64,000 nucleotides of DNA from Thiothrix sp. (lineage in GTDB: Bacteria > Pseudomonadota > Gammaproteobacteria > Thiotrichales > Thiotrichaceae), in NCBI RefSeq assembly GCF_028714775.1, contig NZ_JAQTLS010000005.1:124001-188000 (forward strand), written 5' to 3'. Position numbers and translations under genes: made by a program. Of the stretch, positions 56,001 to 63,604 are shown piece by piece. Numbering within the stretch: the first letter of the stretch is position 1; each line of letters starts with the position of its first letter. The notes below the pieces were generated by a model. That model was not told the origin of the DNA. It made no database searches and was given only the letters and a program-made list of their open reading frames with translations.

Positions 56001-56221
56001 GGCGTTTCCGCCCGATCATGCTGACTGCGCTGGCGGCAATACTGGCGATGATCCCACTATCAGAAAGTGTGTTTTTCGGGCCGATGGCGGTAGCGATCAT
56101 GGGTGGGTTGCTGGTGGCAACGGTGCTGACCTTGTTATTCCTGCCAGCGCTTTATACCGTGTGGTTTAAGCTGAGCAAAGGGAAGGATGCGTTTGTGAGT
56201 GAAACTCAAGCCAGCGGATAA
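53081..56221 (+). CDS. RND efflux permease, third system
   Basis: 1046 residues with RND signatures: an N-terminal helix (NFVLYLMILTLGLGIFGYGK), helix 4 LVLALGLLVDDAIIAIEMMV with the acidic pair, and the C-terminal half GTIALSGMIMRNSVILLDQI and AVRRFRPIMLTALAAILAMI. It is more distant from copies A and B than they are from each other and belongs to a different HAE subgroup. It is the last gene of the tetR-adaptor-permease operon; its 3' end overlaps folK on the other strand by 16 bases. Confidence 0.93.
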   Translation: MNGFNLSEWALRHRNFVLYLMILTLGLGIFGYGKLGQSEDPPFTFKVMLIQAYWPGATAQEVESQVTDRIEKTVLETDYVDVVRSFSRPGEANIFVIAKDNAPSSAMPDMFYDIHKRTENMERSLPQGVQGPFFNDEFGETYGNIFALTGDGFNFAQLRDAADDIRKELLRVKDVAKVLSIGEQDERIYIELSNTKLATLGFTVQQLVNVLQAQNSIAAVGAYNTASDRIYVRPQGAFTSLEDIRNLPINIGDRTLRLREVAEVKRGLVDPPHSTFRYQGQEALGIGVSMRKGGDIIALGKSLDEALVRIESQLPVGMELHRVNDQPSAVKRSVGEFLQTVFEAVVIVLAVSFISLGVRAGTVVALSIPLVLAATFFTMHLFGIGLHKISLGSLVLALGLLVDDAIIAIEMMVVKMEEGWDRVKAASFAYTTTAFPMLTGTLVTAAGFLPIATAQSSVGEYTRSIFEVVTIALVISWFAAVIVIPYLGFKLLPEHVSHDPSQEKEGYFAKLLKPLLDAQHHLAERFYRHFRHLIQACVNYPAIVILLTLATFIGSIMLFQLVQKQFFPDATRLELIVDLKLPEGSSLQATQAEVGKLEKYLNTQQDHIDNFVAYVGNGSPRFYLPLDQQLPAASFAQFVITTKSIPDREVLRTQLIDLLDNSGQFTLTRGRAVRLENGPPVGYPVQFRISGDDLWKLRELAEQVASAMRANPHLVNVHLDWNERSKAIRLKVDTAKAISLGVTQAALSQLLQSTLQGTPIGEFREQDQTIPILLRGTEGERDQLSRLAGLNVPTSTGKTVPLSQLANVEYAQEEGILWHRNRVRTITVRGDIYGKIQAPTVTEEVEARLGDIRKALPLGYRLETGGAVEESAKGNESIGAGFPLFIIVVLTLLMIQLQSFQRVIMVMLTAPFGLIGVAVFLLLFNQPFGFVAMLGTIALSGMIMRNSVILLDQIERNIEEGQVPREAVIDAAVRRFRPIMLTALAAILAMIPLSESVFFGPMAVAIMGGLLVATVLTLLFLPALYTVWFKLSKGKDAFVSETQASG

Positions 56222-56694
56222 AGGTCATCACACGCCAACGCCGCCAAACAATCCTGCAACTTGCGCCCATCCGCAAACACCTGATGCGGCGCAAGATCAG
56301 CCAATGGCAATAGCACAAACGAACGCTCGCAAATACCGGGATGCGGCACTAGCAAATCGACATCACGAATAACGGCATCACCGTACAGCAACAAATCAAG
56401 GTCAAGGGTACGCGGCCCCCAACGCAAACTCGCATCACGCACCCGCCCGTGCGCCCGTTCCACCGTAAACAGGATTTGCAGCAAAGCATGGGGATCCAGC
56501 ATGGTTTGTACACAAGCGACAGCATTCACATAATCCGGCTGGTCTTGCGGCCCCATCGGTTTGCTGGCGTAGAAACGGGAAACACCGCGCAATTCCACCC
56601 CTTCCGTGGCAGAGAGTTGCGCGATAGCAGAATGCAGGTTTGCCGCAGGGTCGCCGAGATTACTGCCTAATCCGACGTAGCAGATGGTATTCAT
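56206..56694 (-). CDS. folK: 6-hydroxymethyl-7,8-dihydropterin pyrophosphokinase
   Basis: 162 residues. YVGLGSNLGDPAANLHSAI at the N-terminus and the HPPK signature RWGPRTLDLDLLLYGD (metal-binding Asp pair) identify FolK, which transfers pyrophosphate from ATP to the pterin in folate synthesis. It overlaps pcnB by ATGA, the common pcnB-folK order, and is convergent with the RND permease with a 16-base overlap. Confidence 0.96.
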   Translation of the reverse strand: MNTICYVGLGSNLGDPAANLHSAIAQLSATEGVELRGVSRFYASKPMGPQDQPDYVNAVACVQTMLDPHALLQILFTVERAHGRVRDASLRWGPRTLDLDLLLYGDAVIRDVDLLVPHPGICERSFVLLPLADLAPHQVFADGRKLQDCLAALACDDLYPLA

Positions 56695-57989
56695 TCAGCA
56701 GACGGAGCCGCAGAAGTCGCTTTGGCGTTACTGCTCTTGCGCCGCTTTTTACGGCGGGGCGGGCCTTTCTTGCCGGGTGCATCTTTGCACAACTCCGGGC
56801 GCTCGTCTGGTGCGGCATGTTGGAAAGCTGTCCACCATTCGCAATCGCCTTCCACTTTTTCCCCGGATTGGGCACGCAGACAGAAGAAATCATAGGCAGC
56901 GCGGAAACGTGGGTGACTTACCAGCACGCTAGCACGGCGCAAATCGCGGAAACGGAAACGCCCTTGCAACGCCCATATTTCGCGGGTGATATTGCTGTAA
57001 CGGCGCGGCACGGCGGTGAAATCCACCTGATCCTGCAAGGCTTCGGTAGCAGCTTGCTGGATCGCCTGATTTTCCGGCATTCCTTTGAGTTGCAGTTCTT
57101 CGGAAATGTAATTCACTTCAAACCACAGCAACACCGCATACAAAAACGCAGGCATGACCGACTTGCCTTCGGCAATGCGCTGGTCGGTGTTACGCAACGA
57201 CAATTCCAGCATTCGGGCGAATGCGCCTGTGTCATCGTCAGCAATGCCTTCGTCGGTCAATGGCAAAACGTTTTTCAATAAATCGTATTTGCGCAATAAC
57301 TGGAAGGTGTTCCAACCATCGCCGCTATGCAGCAACTTGATGATTTCGTCGAACAAACGCGCCGAAGAAACGCCATCCAACAGGATTCCCAAAGGCTGGA
57401 CAAACGCCTCCGTGCTTGGCTCAATATCAAACCCCAATTTAGCGGCGAAACGGATGGCACGTAGCAAACGCACCGGGTCTTCGCGGAAACGCTTTTCGGG
57501 GTCGCCAATCAGGCGAATTTTACCGTTACGCAGGTCATCCAAACCGCCGACAAAATCCAGCAGCTCGCCATTCGAGGGGTCATAAAATAAGGCATTAATG
57601 GTGAAATCACGCCGCCATACATCTTCTTCCAACGTGCCGTACACATTGTCGTGGATAATGCGGCCTTCGTCGTTAACTTTACCGCCATCATCGTTGTCAT
57701 CGTGGGGAGCGCGGAAAGTTGCCACTTCCAAATAATCGCGCCCGTAATAAATGTGGGCAAGGCGGAAACGCCGACCAATCAGGCGGCAGGAGTTAAATAA
57801 GCGGCGAATTTCTTCGGGGCGGGCGCTGGTGGCAATGTCAAAATCTTTGGGGGTCTTGTCAAGCAGCAGGTCACGGACGCACCCACCCACCAGATAGGCT
57901 TCATAGCCCGCCTTCTGTAGCCGACGGATAACATCCTTAGCTCGACCACATACTTTGTCAGGATGAATCTCAAGTTCCGTTTTAGACAC
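56691..57989 (-). CDS. pcnB: Poly(A) polymerase I
   Basis: 432 residues. The nucleotidyltransferase core is YLVGGCVRDLLLDKTPKDFD with the metal Asp pair in DFDIATSA; VRLLRAIRFAAKLGFDIEPS follows, then an arginine-binding middle domain. The C-terminus is strongly basic (KKGPPRRKKRRKSSN), as in PcnB rather than CCA-adding enzymes. It adds 3' poly(A) tails that promote RNA decay. Start at 57989; overlaps folK by 4 bases. Confidence 0.95.
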   Translation of the reverse strand: MSKTELEIHPDKVCGRAKDVIRRLQKAGYEAYLVGGCVRDLLLDKTPKDFDIATSARPEEIRRLFNSCRLIGRRFRLAHIYYGRDYLEVATFRAPHDDNDDGGKVNDEGRIIHDNVYGTLEEDVWRRDFTINALFYDPSNGELLDFVGGLDDLRNGKIRLIGDPEKRFREDPVRLLRAIRFAAKLGFDIEPSTEAFVQPLGILLDGVSSARLFDEIIKLLHSGDGWNTFQLLRKYDLLKNVLPLTDEGIADDDTGAFARMLELSLRNTDQRIAEGKSVMPAFLYAVLLWFEVNYISEELQLKGMPENQAIQQAATEALQDQVDFTAVPRRYSNITREIWALQGRFRFRDLRRASVLVSHPRFRAAYDFFCLRAQSGEKVEGDCEWWTAFQHAAPDERPELCKDAPGKKGPPRRKKRRKSSNAKATSAAPSAE

Positions 57990-58069
57990 AGCTAAATCAC
58001 TACTCCCCGATGTGAAAGTGGTAATAATACCACTGCCAAAAGCATATACCTACCCTAACTGCAACTTTT

Positions 58070-58540
58070 TTACAACACATGAAAGAGTGTTTTCGCCATG
58101 ACGATGGCATTTTCCCGCCCCACCACGGCTGGGTAGTAGCCTTTGCGCAAACCGATCTCATTAAAACCAATGTTCATATACAAACGGATTGCTGAAAAAT
58201 TAGACTGTCGCACTTCCAAAAAACACGTTTCCGCTTTCATGCCTTGCCCAATGCGCTCCAGCGTTTTCCACAGACGGCTGCCTAAACGCTTACCTTGGTC
58301 TTCCGGGCGGATGCAAATATTCAGCAGGTGCATTTCATCCAAGGAGAACATGACCGCTGCGTAACCGACCATCTGGTTATTTTCTTCGTAAACCCAGCAA
58401 GAATAGCCGTGACGGAGGCAGTCGAGAAAAATGTTGCGTGTCCACGGGAAAGGAAAAGCCCGTTCTTCAATCGCCATTACTGCATCCATGTCCTCGGGGG
58501 TCATGGGGCGTAAGGGCAGGAAATCAGTGTCGTTCGGCAT
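58070..58540 (-). CDS. rimI: Ribosomal protein S18-alanine N-acetyltransferase
   Basis: 156 residues of a GNAT fold: MTPEDMDAVMAIEERAFPFP and WTRNIFLDCL open the domain, IRPEDQGKRLGSRLWKTL is the acetyl-CoA loop and FLEVRQSNFSAIRLYMNIGF the catalytic C-terminal block. RimI acetylates the N-terminus of S18. The ATG at 58540 overlaps the 3' end of the upstream glycosylase gene by 17 bases; a TTG at 58549 is possible but less likely. Confidence 0.92.
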   Translation of the reverse strand: MPNDTDFLPLRPMTPEDMDAVMAIEERAFPFPWTRNIFLDCLRHGYSCWVYEENNQMVGYAAVMFSLDEMHLLNICIRPEDQGKRLGSRLWKTLERIGQGMKAETCFLEVRQSNFSAIRLYMNIGFNEIGLRKGYYPAVVGRENAIVMAKTLFHVL

Positions 58541-59333
58541 GGCGGGCAAATACTTCTAGGGCAAACTGCAAATCCTGCCATGCCTTGCGTTTGTCGGCAG
58601 GCTGGCGCAGCAAGTAAGCAGGGTGATAGGTGACGATGACTGGCGTTTGGCTCAACGGGGCTCGGTGTTCCTGACCACGCAGACGAGCCAACGGCGCTTG
58701 GGTATGCAACAGGTTTTGTGCAGCAATGCGCCCCACCACCAGAATCAGTGTGGGGTTAACCAGCTCAATTTGGCGCTCCAAATAAGCGCGGCAATTGGCG
58801 GCTTCTTCGGGTTTGGGGTCACGGTTGTTGGGCGGGCGGCATTTCAACACATTAGCGATGTAAACCGACTCACGCGGCAAACCGATGGCACTTAACATAT
58901 TGTTGAGCAATTGCCCTGCCTTACCGACAAAAGGCTCGCCCCGGCGGTCTTCATCTGCACCGGGGGCTTCGCCAATGATCATCCAGCGGGCTTGCGGGTC
59001 GCCAACGCCGAATACCGCTTGCTTGCGGGTTTTGCTGATGTCGCAACGGGTGCAAGCTAGGACAGTGGCGCGGAGGTCTTGCCAAGAAAGAGTGGAGCAA
59101 TCGGAAACACGTTCCCCCGACTGCACCGAAGAAACTCCTCCCGACCTCCCATTGTCAGGGGAGGAGAAAGGAACCACCTCCGCTCTTGCCCTCTCCCCTG
59201 ATAAGGGGAGGGTTGGGGAGGGGTTTTCTTCCGGGAAAACTGGGACAACTTCGGCAGCAACAACAGCAAGCTTCGGCTTCCACACCGGAATCCCCATCGC
59301 CTGCATGTAACGCTGACGCCGTTGCGCATCCAC
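58524..59333 (-). CDS. Family 4-type uracil-DNA glycosylase with repeat-derived insert
   Basis: 269 residues. Iron-sulfur cysteines appear in LACTRCDISKTR, KCRPPNNRDP and ANCRAYL; EAPGADEDRRGEPFVGKAG is the uracil-binding motif and VTYHPAYLLRQ the second motif of UDG family 4. It removes uracil from deaminated DNA. GTG at 59333 starts the gene 6 bases after leuA. Between the N-terminal helix (QAMGIPVWKPK) and the core there are about 40 extra residues, PSPTLPLSGERARAEVVPFS and onward, encoded by two GC-rich palindromic repeats in opposite orientation. Confidence 0.9.
   Translation of the reverse strand: MDAQRRQRYMQAMGIPVWKPKLAVVAAEVVPVFPEENPSPTLPLSGERARAEVVPFSSPDNGRSGGVSSVQSGERVSDCSTLSWQDLRATVLACTRCDISKTRKQAVFGVGDPQARWMIIGEAPGADEDRRGEPFVGKAGQLLNNMLSAIGLPRESVYIANVLKCRPPNNRDPKPEEAANCRAYLERQIELVNPTLILVVGRIAAQNLLHTQAPLARLRGQEHRAPLSQTPVIVTYHPAYLLRQPADKRKAWQDLQFALEVFARHAERH
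59145..59222. repeat. Two GC-rich palindromic repeats inside the glycosylase gene
   Basis: Copy a, CCTCCCATTGTCAGGGGAGG (59145-59164), and copy b, CTCCCCTGATAAGGGGAG (59193-59210, followed by GGTTGGGGAGGGG), lie head to head. Copy b matches the elements at 6072 and 42059. Both are translated through without a stop or frameshift. Confidence 0.8.
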
Positions 59334-59339
59334 TGGTGC

Positions 59340-60890
59340 TTACACCCCGTCGTGCTGGTGCGGGTGCGCCCGTTGGTTCTGGCTAACCAGCTTGTTCCAT
59401 GCCTCCACGTAAGCCTTGGCGGAAGCAATCACGATGTCAGTGTCTGCGCCGTGCCCGTGAATGATGCGCCCTGCTTTTTCCAAACGCACCGTTACTTCGC
59501 CCTGCGCATCCGTGCCGCTGGTGATGTTGTTGACGGAATACAGCGCAAGGTTAGCCGTTTCACCCACGATAATTTCAATCGCTTTGTAAACGGCATCAAC
59601 CGGGCCACCACCAACCGCTTCGGCAGTCTGCTCCACGCCGTTGGCTTTCAAGGTCACGGTCGCATGGGGCGCTTCGCCTGTGGAGGAACACACGTGGGAT
59701 GAAACCAGTTCGTAGGCTGCATCTTCCTGTGCGGAACGCGCATCCATCATCAGCACCATCAAGTCTTCGTCGAAAATGTCGTGCTTGCGGTCAGCCAAAT
59801 CCTTGAAGCGCGAAAACGCGGCATTGAGTTCCTCTTCCGAGGCCAATTCGATACCCAAATCCTGCAAGCGGGTTTTCAAGGCATTACGCCCGGAATGCTT
59901 ACCGAGCACAATTTTGTTGTCCGACCAGCCCACATCTTGCGCCCGCATGATTTCGTAGGTTTCACGGTGTTTTAAGACGCCATCTTGGTGGATGCCGGAT
60001 TCGTGCGCGAAAGCATTCGCCCCGACAATCGCCTTATTCGGCTGCACCGGGAAGCCGGTAACGTTGGAAACCAAACGCGAAGTCGGCACGATGTGGGTCG
60101 CGTCAATGCGGGTTTCAACCGGGAATACGTCAGCGCGGGTGCGTACTGCCATGACCACTTCTTCCAAAGAAGCGTTACCGGCACGTTCGCCCAAGCCGTT
60201 GATGGTACATTCCACCTGCCGTGCGCCTTGCATCACCGCTGCGAGGGAATTCCCTACCGCCAAGCCCAAGTCATTGTGGCAATGCACGGAGAAGACGGCT
60301 TTGTCCGCATTTGGGATCGTTTGGATCAAGCGACCGACCATATCGCCGAAAACGGAAGGAATCTGGTAGCCGACCGTATCAGGGATATTGATAGTCCGCG
60401 CCCCCGCCACAATCGCCGCTTCGATTACCCGGCAGAGGAAATCAAACTCGGAACGCCCCGCATCTTCGCAAGAAAATTCCACATCATCGGTGTAATTCCG
60501 CGCACGCTTGACTGCATGTACCGCCTGTTCCACCACTTGATCCGGCGACATGCGCAACTTGTTCAGCATGTGGATCGGGGAAGTGGCGATGAAAGTGTGG
60601 ATACGCCCGGAATTGGCGAATTTGATCGCTTCCGCTGCGCGGTCAATGTCCTTATCCAAAGCACGCGCAAGGCCGCACACCGTACTGTCCTTGACGATAC
60701 TCGCAATGGCTTTGACCGACTCAAAATCGCCGGGGCTGGCAATTGGGAAGCCCGCTTCGATAACATCCACGCGCATTTTTTCCAGCATCAACGCAATACG
60801 GATTTTCTCTTCCTGCGTCATGGATGCGCCGGGGCTTTGCTCGCCGTCACGCAAGGTCGTATCGAATATAATTAAACGCTCTTTTGACAT
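59340..60890 (-). CDS. leuA: 2-isopropylmalate synthase
   Basis: 516 residues. [19 protein letters not shown] (metal-binding Asp), [17 protein letters not shown] and [19 protein letters not shown] make the catalytic barrel, and the C-terminal regulatory domain ([20 protein letters not shown]) gives leucine feedback inhibition. It condenses acetyl-CoA with 2-oxoisovalerate, the first step of leucine synthesis. It is followed 6 bases later by the glycosylase gene. No leucine-rich leader peptide was seen in the 200 bases upstream. Confidence 0.97.
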   Translation of the reverse strand: MSKERLIIFDTTLRDGEQSPGASMTQEEKIRIALMLEKMRVDVIEAGFPIASPGDFESVKAIASIVKDSTVCGLARALDKDIDRAAEAIKFANSGRIHTFIATSPIHMLNKLRMSPDQVVEQAVHAVKRARNYTDDVEFSCEDAGRSEFDFLCRVIEAAIVAGARTINIPDTVGYQIPSVFGDMVGRLIQTIPNADKAVFSVHCHNDLGLAVGNSLAAVMQGARQVECTINGLGERAGNASLEEVVMAVRTRADVFPVETRIDATHIVPTSRLVSNVTGFPVQPNKAIVGANAFAHESGIHQDGVLKHRETYEIMRAQDVGWSDNKIVLGKHSGRNALKTRLQDLGIELASEEELNAAFSRFKDLADRKHDIFDEDLMVLMMDARSAQEDAAYELVSSHVCSSTGEAPHATVTLKANGVEQTAEAVGGGPVDAVYKAIEIIVGETANLALYSVNNITSGTDAQGEVTVRLEKAGRIIHGHGADTDIVIASAKAYVEAWNKLVSQNQRAHPHQHDGV

Positions 60891-61038
60891 GATGTTGCTC
60901 CAAACCGCCGCCTGTACATAGCTTGGTTGACAGGCAGTGTATCAATCTAAAATGGGGGTAATGATAGCGCGTGTTGCCCCGCCGGGCATGAGAATTTATG
61001 CCGCCCAGCAGGGCAGTCGAAAGAGGGGCAGGAGCAGC

Positions 61039-61074
61039 GTGTAGCGACGTGTATTCATAGTGCCGACGCTACAC
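61039..61074. repeat. Inverted repeat GTGTAGCG/CGCTACAC
   Basis: GTGTAGCG (61039-61046) and CGCTACAC (61067-61074), extended to 11 bp with one mismatch, 17 bases after the stop of the Band-7 gene on the minus strand. It could be a REP-like unit or a terminator stem without a T-tract. The rest of the 60891-61090 gap shows nothing else. Confidence 0.5.
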
Positions 61075-61090
61075 CAAAGCTGCGGGGAGA

Positions 61091-62011
61091 TCAAGCATTT
61101 GCAACGTCGAAAGGAAATGCGCGCCGTGCCGCTGCCAACTCCTGCTGGGTTTGGATGCGGGTCAAAGCCACATCACGCTGCACCATTTCCAGCGCCAGTT
61201 CTTTGGCGATCTGGATTTCCTCCAACTCCTGCTCAGCCTTCGCATCCGCTTCTGCCTTAAAACGGATATGCTGCAAGCGGGCGACAAACTCTTTCCGCTC
61301 CCACTCCATACGCTGGATAGCCACATCGAAATCGTGCCGTTTGCTGGACAACACGTCCTCACGCTGCTGGACACGACGTTGTTTGCTATAACTCAAACGG
61401 GTCTGTTCCAACAACGCCAAGCCTTTCACATCCAAGCAATTTTTGGGGTCGTAAAAATCCGGGGCAGTTTGCTGCAATTGCACAAGGGAAAGGGATACCA
61501 ACTCCAGCCCATACTTCGCCAACGAAGTGCTGATGTCCCGTGCAATATGGTCGGTAAAGGCGGAACGCTGCTGGTGCAGTGTTTCTAATTCCCTGCCCGC
61601 CACAAGCGTTTCTACCAGTGCCTTAAAATCGGTGTCACGCCATTGTTGCACATGCGCGTATTGCAAACCCGCTTGCCCAAAAGTACGCGCCGCTGTAAGG
61701 ATTGCCCCCTCCTGTGCCGCCAAGCGTATGCTGGCAACCAAGGTAATATCCACCCGCAACAAGTCCTGGGTACGTAACGCTGCTGTCCCCATTGCCGCCA
61801 ACTCAACACTGTAGGTTTGCAAACTGAAAGCAGTGATGTGCTGGATACCGGGAATAACAAAAGCCCCTTGTTTCAACAATACTTTTTGCCCACCCCAACC
61901 AGAGCGCACGTAAGCCATCCCCGTTGGAACCCGGATATACATGAGATACAACAATCCCACTACGCCAGTAAGCAAGCCCAACAGTAGCCCCGGATAAATG
62001 AAATTCCCCAT
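61091..62011 (-). CDS. SPFH/Band-7 membrane protein
   Basis: 306 residues: an N-terminal transmembrane helix (about 5-25), a Band-7 domain (YIRVPTGMAYVRSGWGGQKV, VDITLVASIRLA, FTDHIARDISTSLAKYGLEL) and a C-terminal coiled coil rich in E/Q/R/A. It resembles flotillin-like scaffold proteins that organise membrane patches. It is not HflK or HflC (those are at 27628 and 28635). It follows the XRE regulator gene by 9 bases on the same strand. Confidence 0.75.
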   Translation of the reverse strand: MGNFIYPGLLLGLLTGVVGLLYLMYIRVPTGMAYVRSGWGGQKVLLKQGAFVIPGIQHITAFSLQTYSVELAAMGTAALRTQDLLRVDITLVASIRLAAQEGAILTAARTFGQAGLQYAHVQQWRDTDFKALVETLVAGRELETLHQQRSAFTDHIARDISTSLAKYGLELVSLSLVQLQQTAPDFYDPKNCLDVKGLALLEQTRLSYSKQRRVQQREDVLSSKRHDFDVAIQRMEWERKEFVARLQHIRFKAEADAKAEQELEEIQIAKELALEMVQRDVALTRIQTQQELAAARRAFPFDVANA

Positions 62012-62020
62012 TGTTTCGCC

Positions 62021-62263
62021 CTACCCCATCACACTGCCGGACACACGCCCTTCAAAATACACATCAAGCAACTGCAAGGGCAGCACACCCAACACCTCGG
62101 CGATACTGATTATGGTCGACAAGCGGACTTCCTTGATGTCTGCATTCAGCAGGTTGTACCACGTCTGGCGGGATATTTTGGCGCGTTTCGCCACGTCGAT
62201 GTTGGAAAGCCCCTGTTTTCGCATTTGTTGGAGCAAGAAGGCAGAAAGTGCCTGAGCTGACAT
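62021..62263 (-). CDS. XRE-family helix-turn-helix regulator
   Basis: 80 residues, essentially one Cro/C1-type domain: NIDVAKRAKISRQTWYNLLN is the helix-turn-helix, VRLSTIISIAEVLGVLPLQL the closing helices. It precedes the Band-7 gene and is divergent from the surface-protein cluster starting at 62444; palindromes lie in the shared 180-base intergenic region, so it probably controls one or both directions. Confidence 0.85.
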   Translation of the reverse strand: MSAQALSAFLLQQMRKQGLSNIDVAKRAKISRQTWYNLLNADIKEVRLSTIISIAEVLGVLPLQLLDVYFEGRVSGSVMG

Positions 62264-62329
62264 GATTGTTCCCCCTGATTCTTGTTATTGGCATATTTTT
62301 ATCACACTTCGCGAACAAAAACACACCAA

Positions 62330-62359
62330 TTGTCCAACAAGCTGGACACAATGTTGTGT
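62330..62359. promoter_or_regulatory. Two palindromes between the XRE gene and the surface-protein cluster
   Basis: TTGTCCA (62330-62336) with TGGACA (62343-62348), and ACACAA-TG-TTGTGT (62346-62359), overlap each other. Both are possible binding sites for the divergently encoded XRE protein. Confidence 0.45.
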
Positions 62360-62443
62360 ACAATCTGCACAGGGCTGAAACAACATACCTGCTCACAACG
62401 AAAATAACTTGAACAACTCAATAAGAAATAAAGGGCGCATTCC

Positions 62444-63019
62444 ATGAAAAAGAAACTACTTGTCCTCTCCCTCGCAGCCATCCTCGCTGCACCTGCCGCG
62501 TTCGCCTTATACGATGGCAGTACAGACCTAAATACCGGCACTGCCGATGATGCAGCAGACAAGCAAAATGTCAAAATTATCGTCCCGGAAGTAGCACTGC
62601 TACAGGTTGCAGACGCTGACGTGAACATAACCATGCCTGCGCCAGTAAATGCTGGTGAAGGTTTCAAAGTCACAAGTAATCAGACATCCAGTGCGCAATT
62701 ACTCAAAATCAGCTCAAACAGCGAAGCCGGTGTCACCACAGGAGACCGCAAACTAACCGCAAGCATCGCAACAGAGCTACCTAGTCATTGGAAGTTGACT
62801 GTTGCCCCGAGCACAACTGTTGGCACACTAAATACATTAGCATTTACTGATTCAGTGAAATCTATTGATATAATCACAGCTATATTGAACAAAAGAGATG
62901 CTAGTGGAACCATCACATATACATTTGGCCCGGAAACTGATGGGGACATGATGGCATTTTCTGCGGCGGATGACGCTGCCAAAACCATTGAGATTACTTA
63001 CACACTATCCGACGTGTAA
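62444..63019 (+). CDS. Secreted surface protein, possibly DUF4402/fimbrial-like
   Basis: 191 residues with a signal peptide (about 1-22, KLLVLSLAAILAAPAAFAL). The mature part has no cysteine, is rich in Thr, Ser, Ala and Val and looks all-beta (VKIIVPEVALLQVADADVNI, ITYTFGPETDGDM). This resembles small extracellular fimbrial-type or DUF4402-like subunits, but I do not assign a family. First of three consecutive secreted-protein genes; the upstream region carries the palindromes at 62330-62359. Confidence 0.65.
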   Translation: MKKKLLVLSLAAILAAPAAFALYDGSTDLNTGTADDAADKQNVKIIVPEVALLQVADADVNITMPAPVNAGEGFKVTSNQTSSAQLLKISSNSEAGVTTGDRKLTASIATELPSHWKLTVAPSTTVGTLNTLAFTDSVKSIDIITAILNKRDASGTITYTFGPETDGDMMAFSAADDAAKTIEITYTLSDV

Positions 63020-63087
63020 GCAAAACATCCAGTCCGGGTGCAATGCCCGGGCTTTCTGGGGATTTCGGAGCTAATGGGGTAAACATC

Positions 63088-63579
63088 ATGCGATTATGGC
63101 AACAGGCATTGTTCAGCGTTGTGCTGGCGGGTGTATTCGTAACGGCACAAGCTGCTGATATTACTGTAACTGACTGGTCGTACACTTTCACGGATGACAT
63201 TACCAATGCTGGCACCTACTACGACAAAACGTTGGACAGCCCCAGCAATGCAAGCACTATCAGCGTCCAGAATCTGGGTGGCAGCCTTACTTATTGGAAG
63301 GTTCAAGCAAAACGCTCAAACAGCAACAATAATGGCTTAAACATTCACATCACCCGCACAGGTGCAGGCAGTGGTAACGGCACAATCAGCGGCAACAGCA
63401 TCATCCTTTTGGACGAATCGTTCAAAACCATTTTCTGCGGTTCCGGTACTGGCAACCGTACAGACATACCATTGCAATTTCAGCTAACCAACCTAGGTGT
63501 CGAAGATGGCTACGGTACACCACTCCGCCTACCAATTGATTACAAAATAATCACAAGTACAACTGAAGACTGCACATAA
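63088..63579 (+). CDS. Secreted protein of the surface cluster
   Basis: 163 residues from the ATG at 63088, giving a signal peptide (MRLWQQALFSVVLAGVFVTA, cleaved near AQAAD). Mature domain is all-beta with many Asn, Ser and Thr (SNASTISVQNLGGSLTYWKV) and two cysteines (IFCGSG, EDCT), compatible with one disulfide. No known motif. It lies 68 bases after the first gene of the cluster and 25 before the next. Confidence 0.65.
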   Translation: MRLWQQALFSVVLAGVFVTAQAADITVTDWSYTFTDDITNAGTYYDKTLDSPSNASTISVQNLGGSLTYWKVQAKRSNSNNNGLNIHITRTGAGSGNGTISGNSIILLDESFKTIFCGSGTGNRTDIPLQFQLTNLGVEDGYGTPLRLPIDYKIITSTTEDCT

Positions 63580-63604
63580 TTTCATATAAACAGGGGCTTA
63601 CACT

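Noticed and set aside
59057..59428. Alternative minus-strand frame over the glycosylase start and the leuA end.
   Set aside because: It overlaps two well-supported genes, has no domain and is rich in Arg, Ser and Thr like typical shadow frames of GC-rich DNA.
60891..61090. Leucine attenuator before leuA.
   Set aside because: No leader peptide with leucine codon runs followed by a terminator/antiterminator pair was found upstream of 60890.
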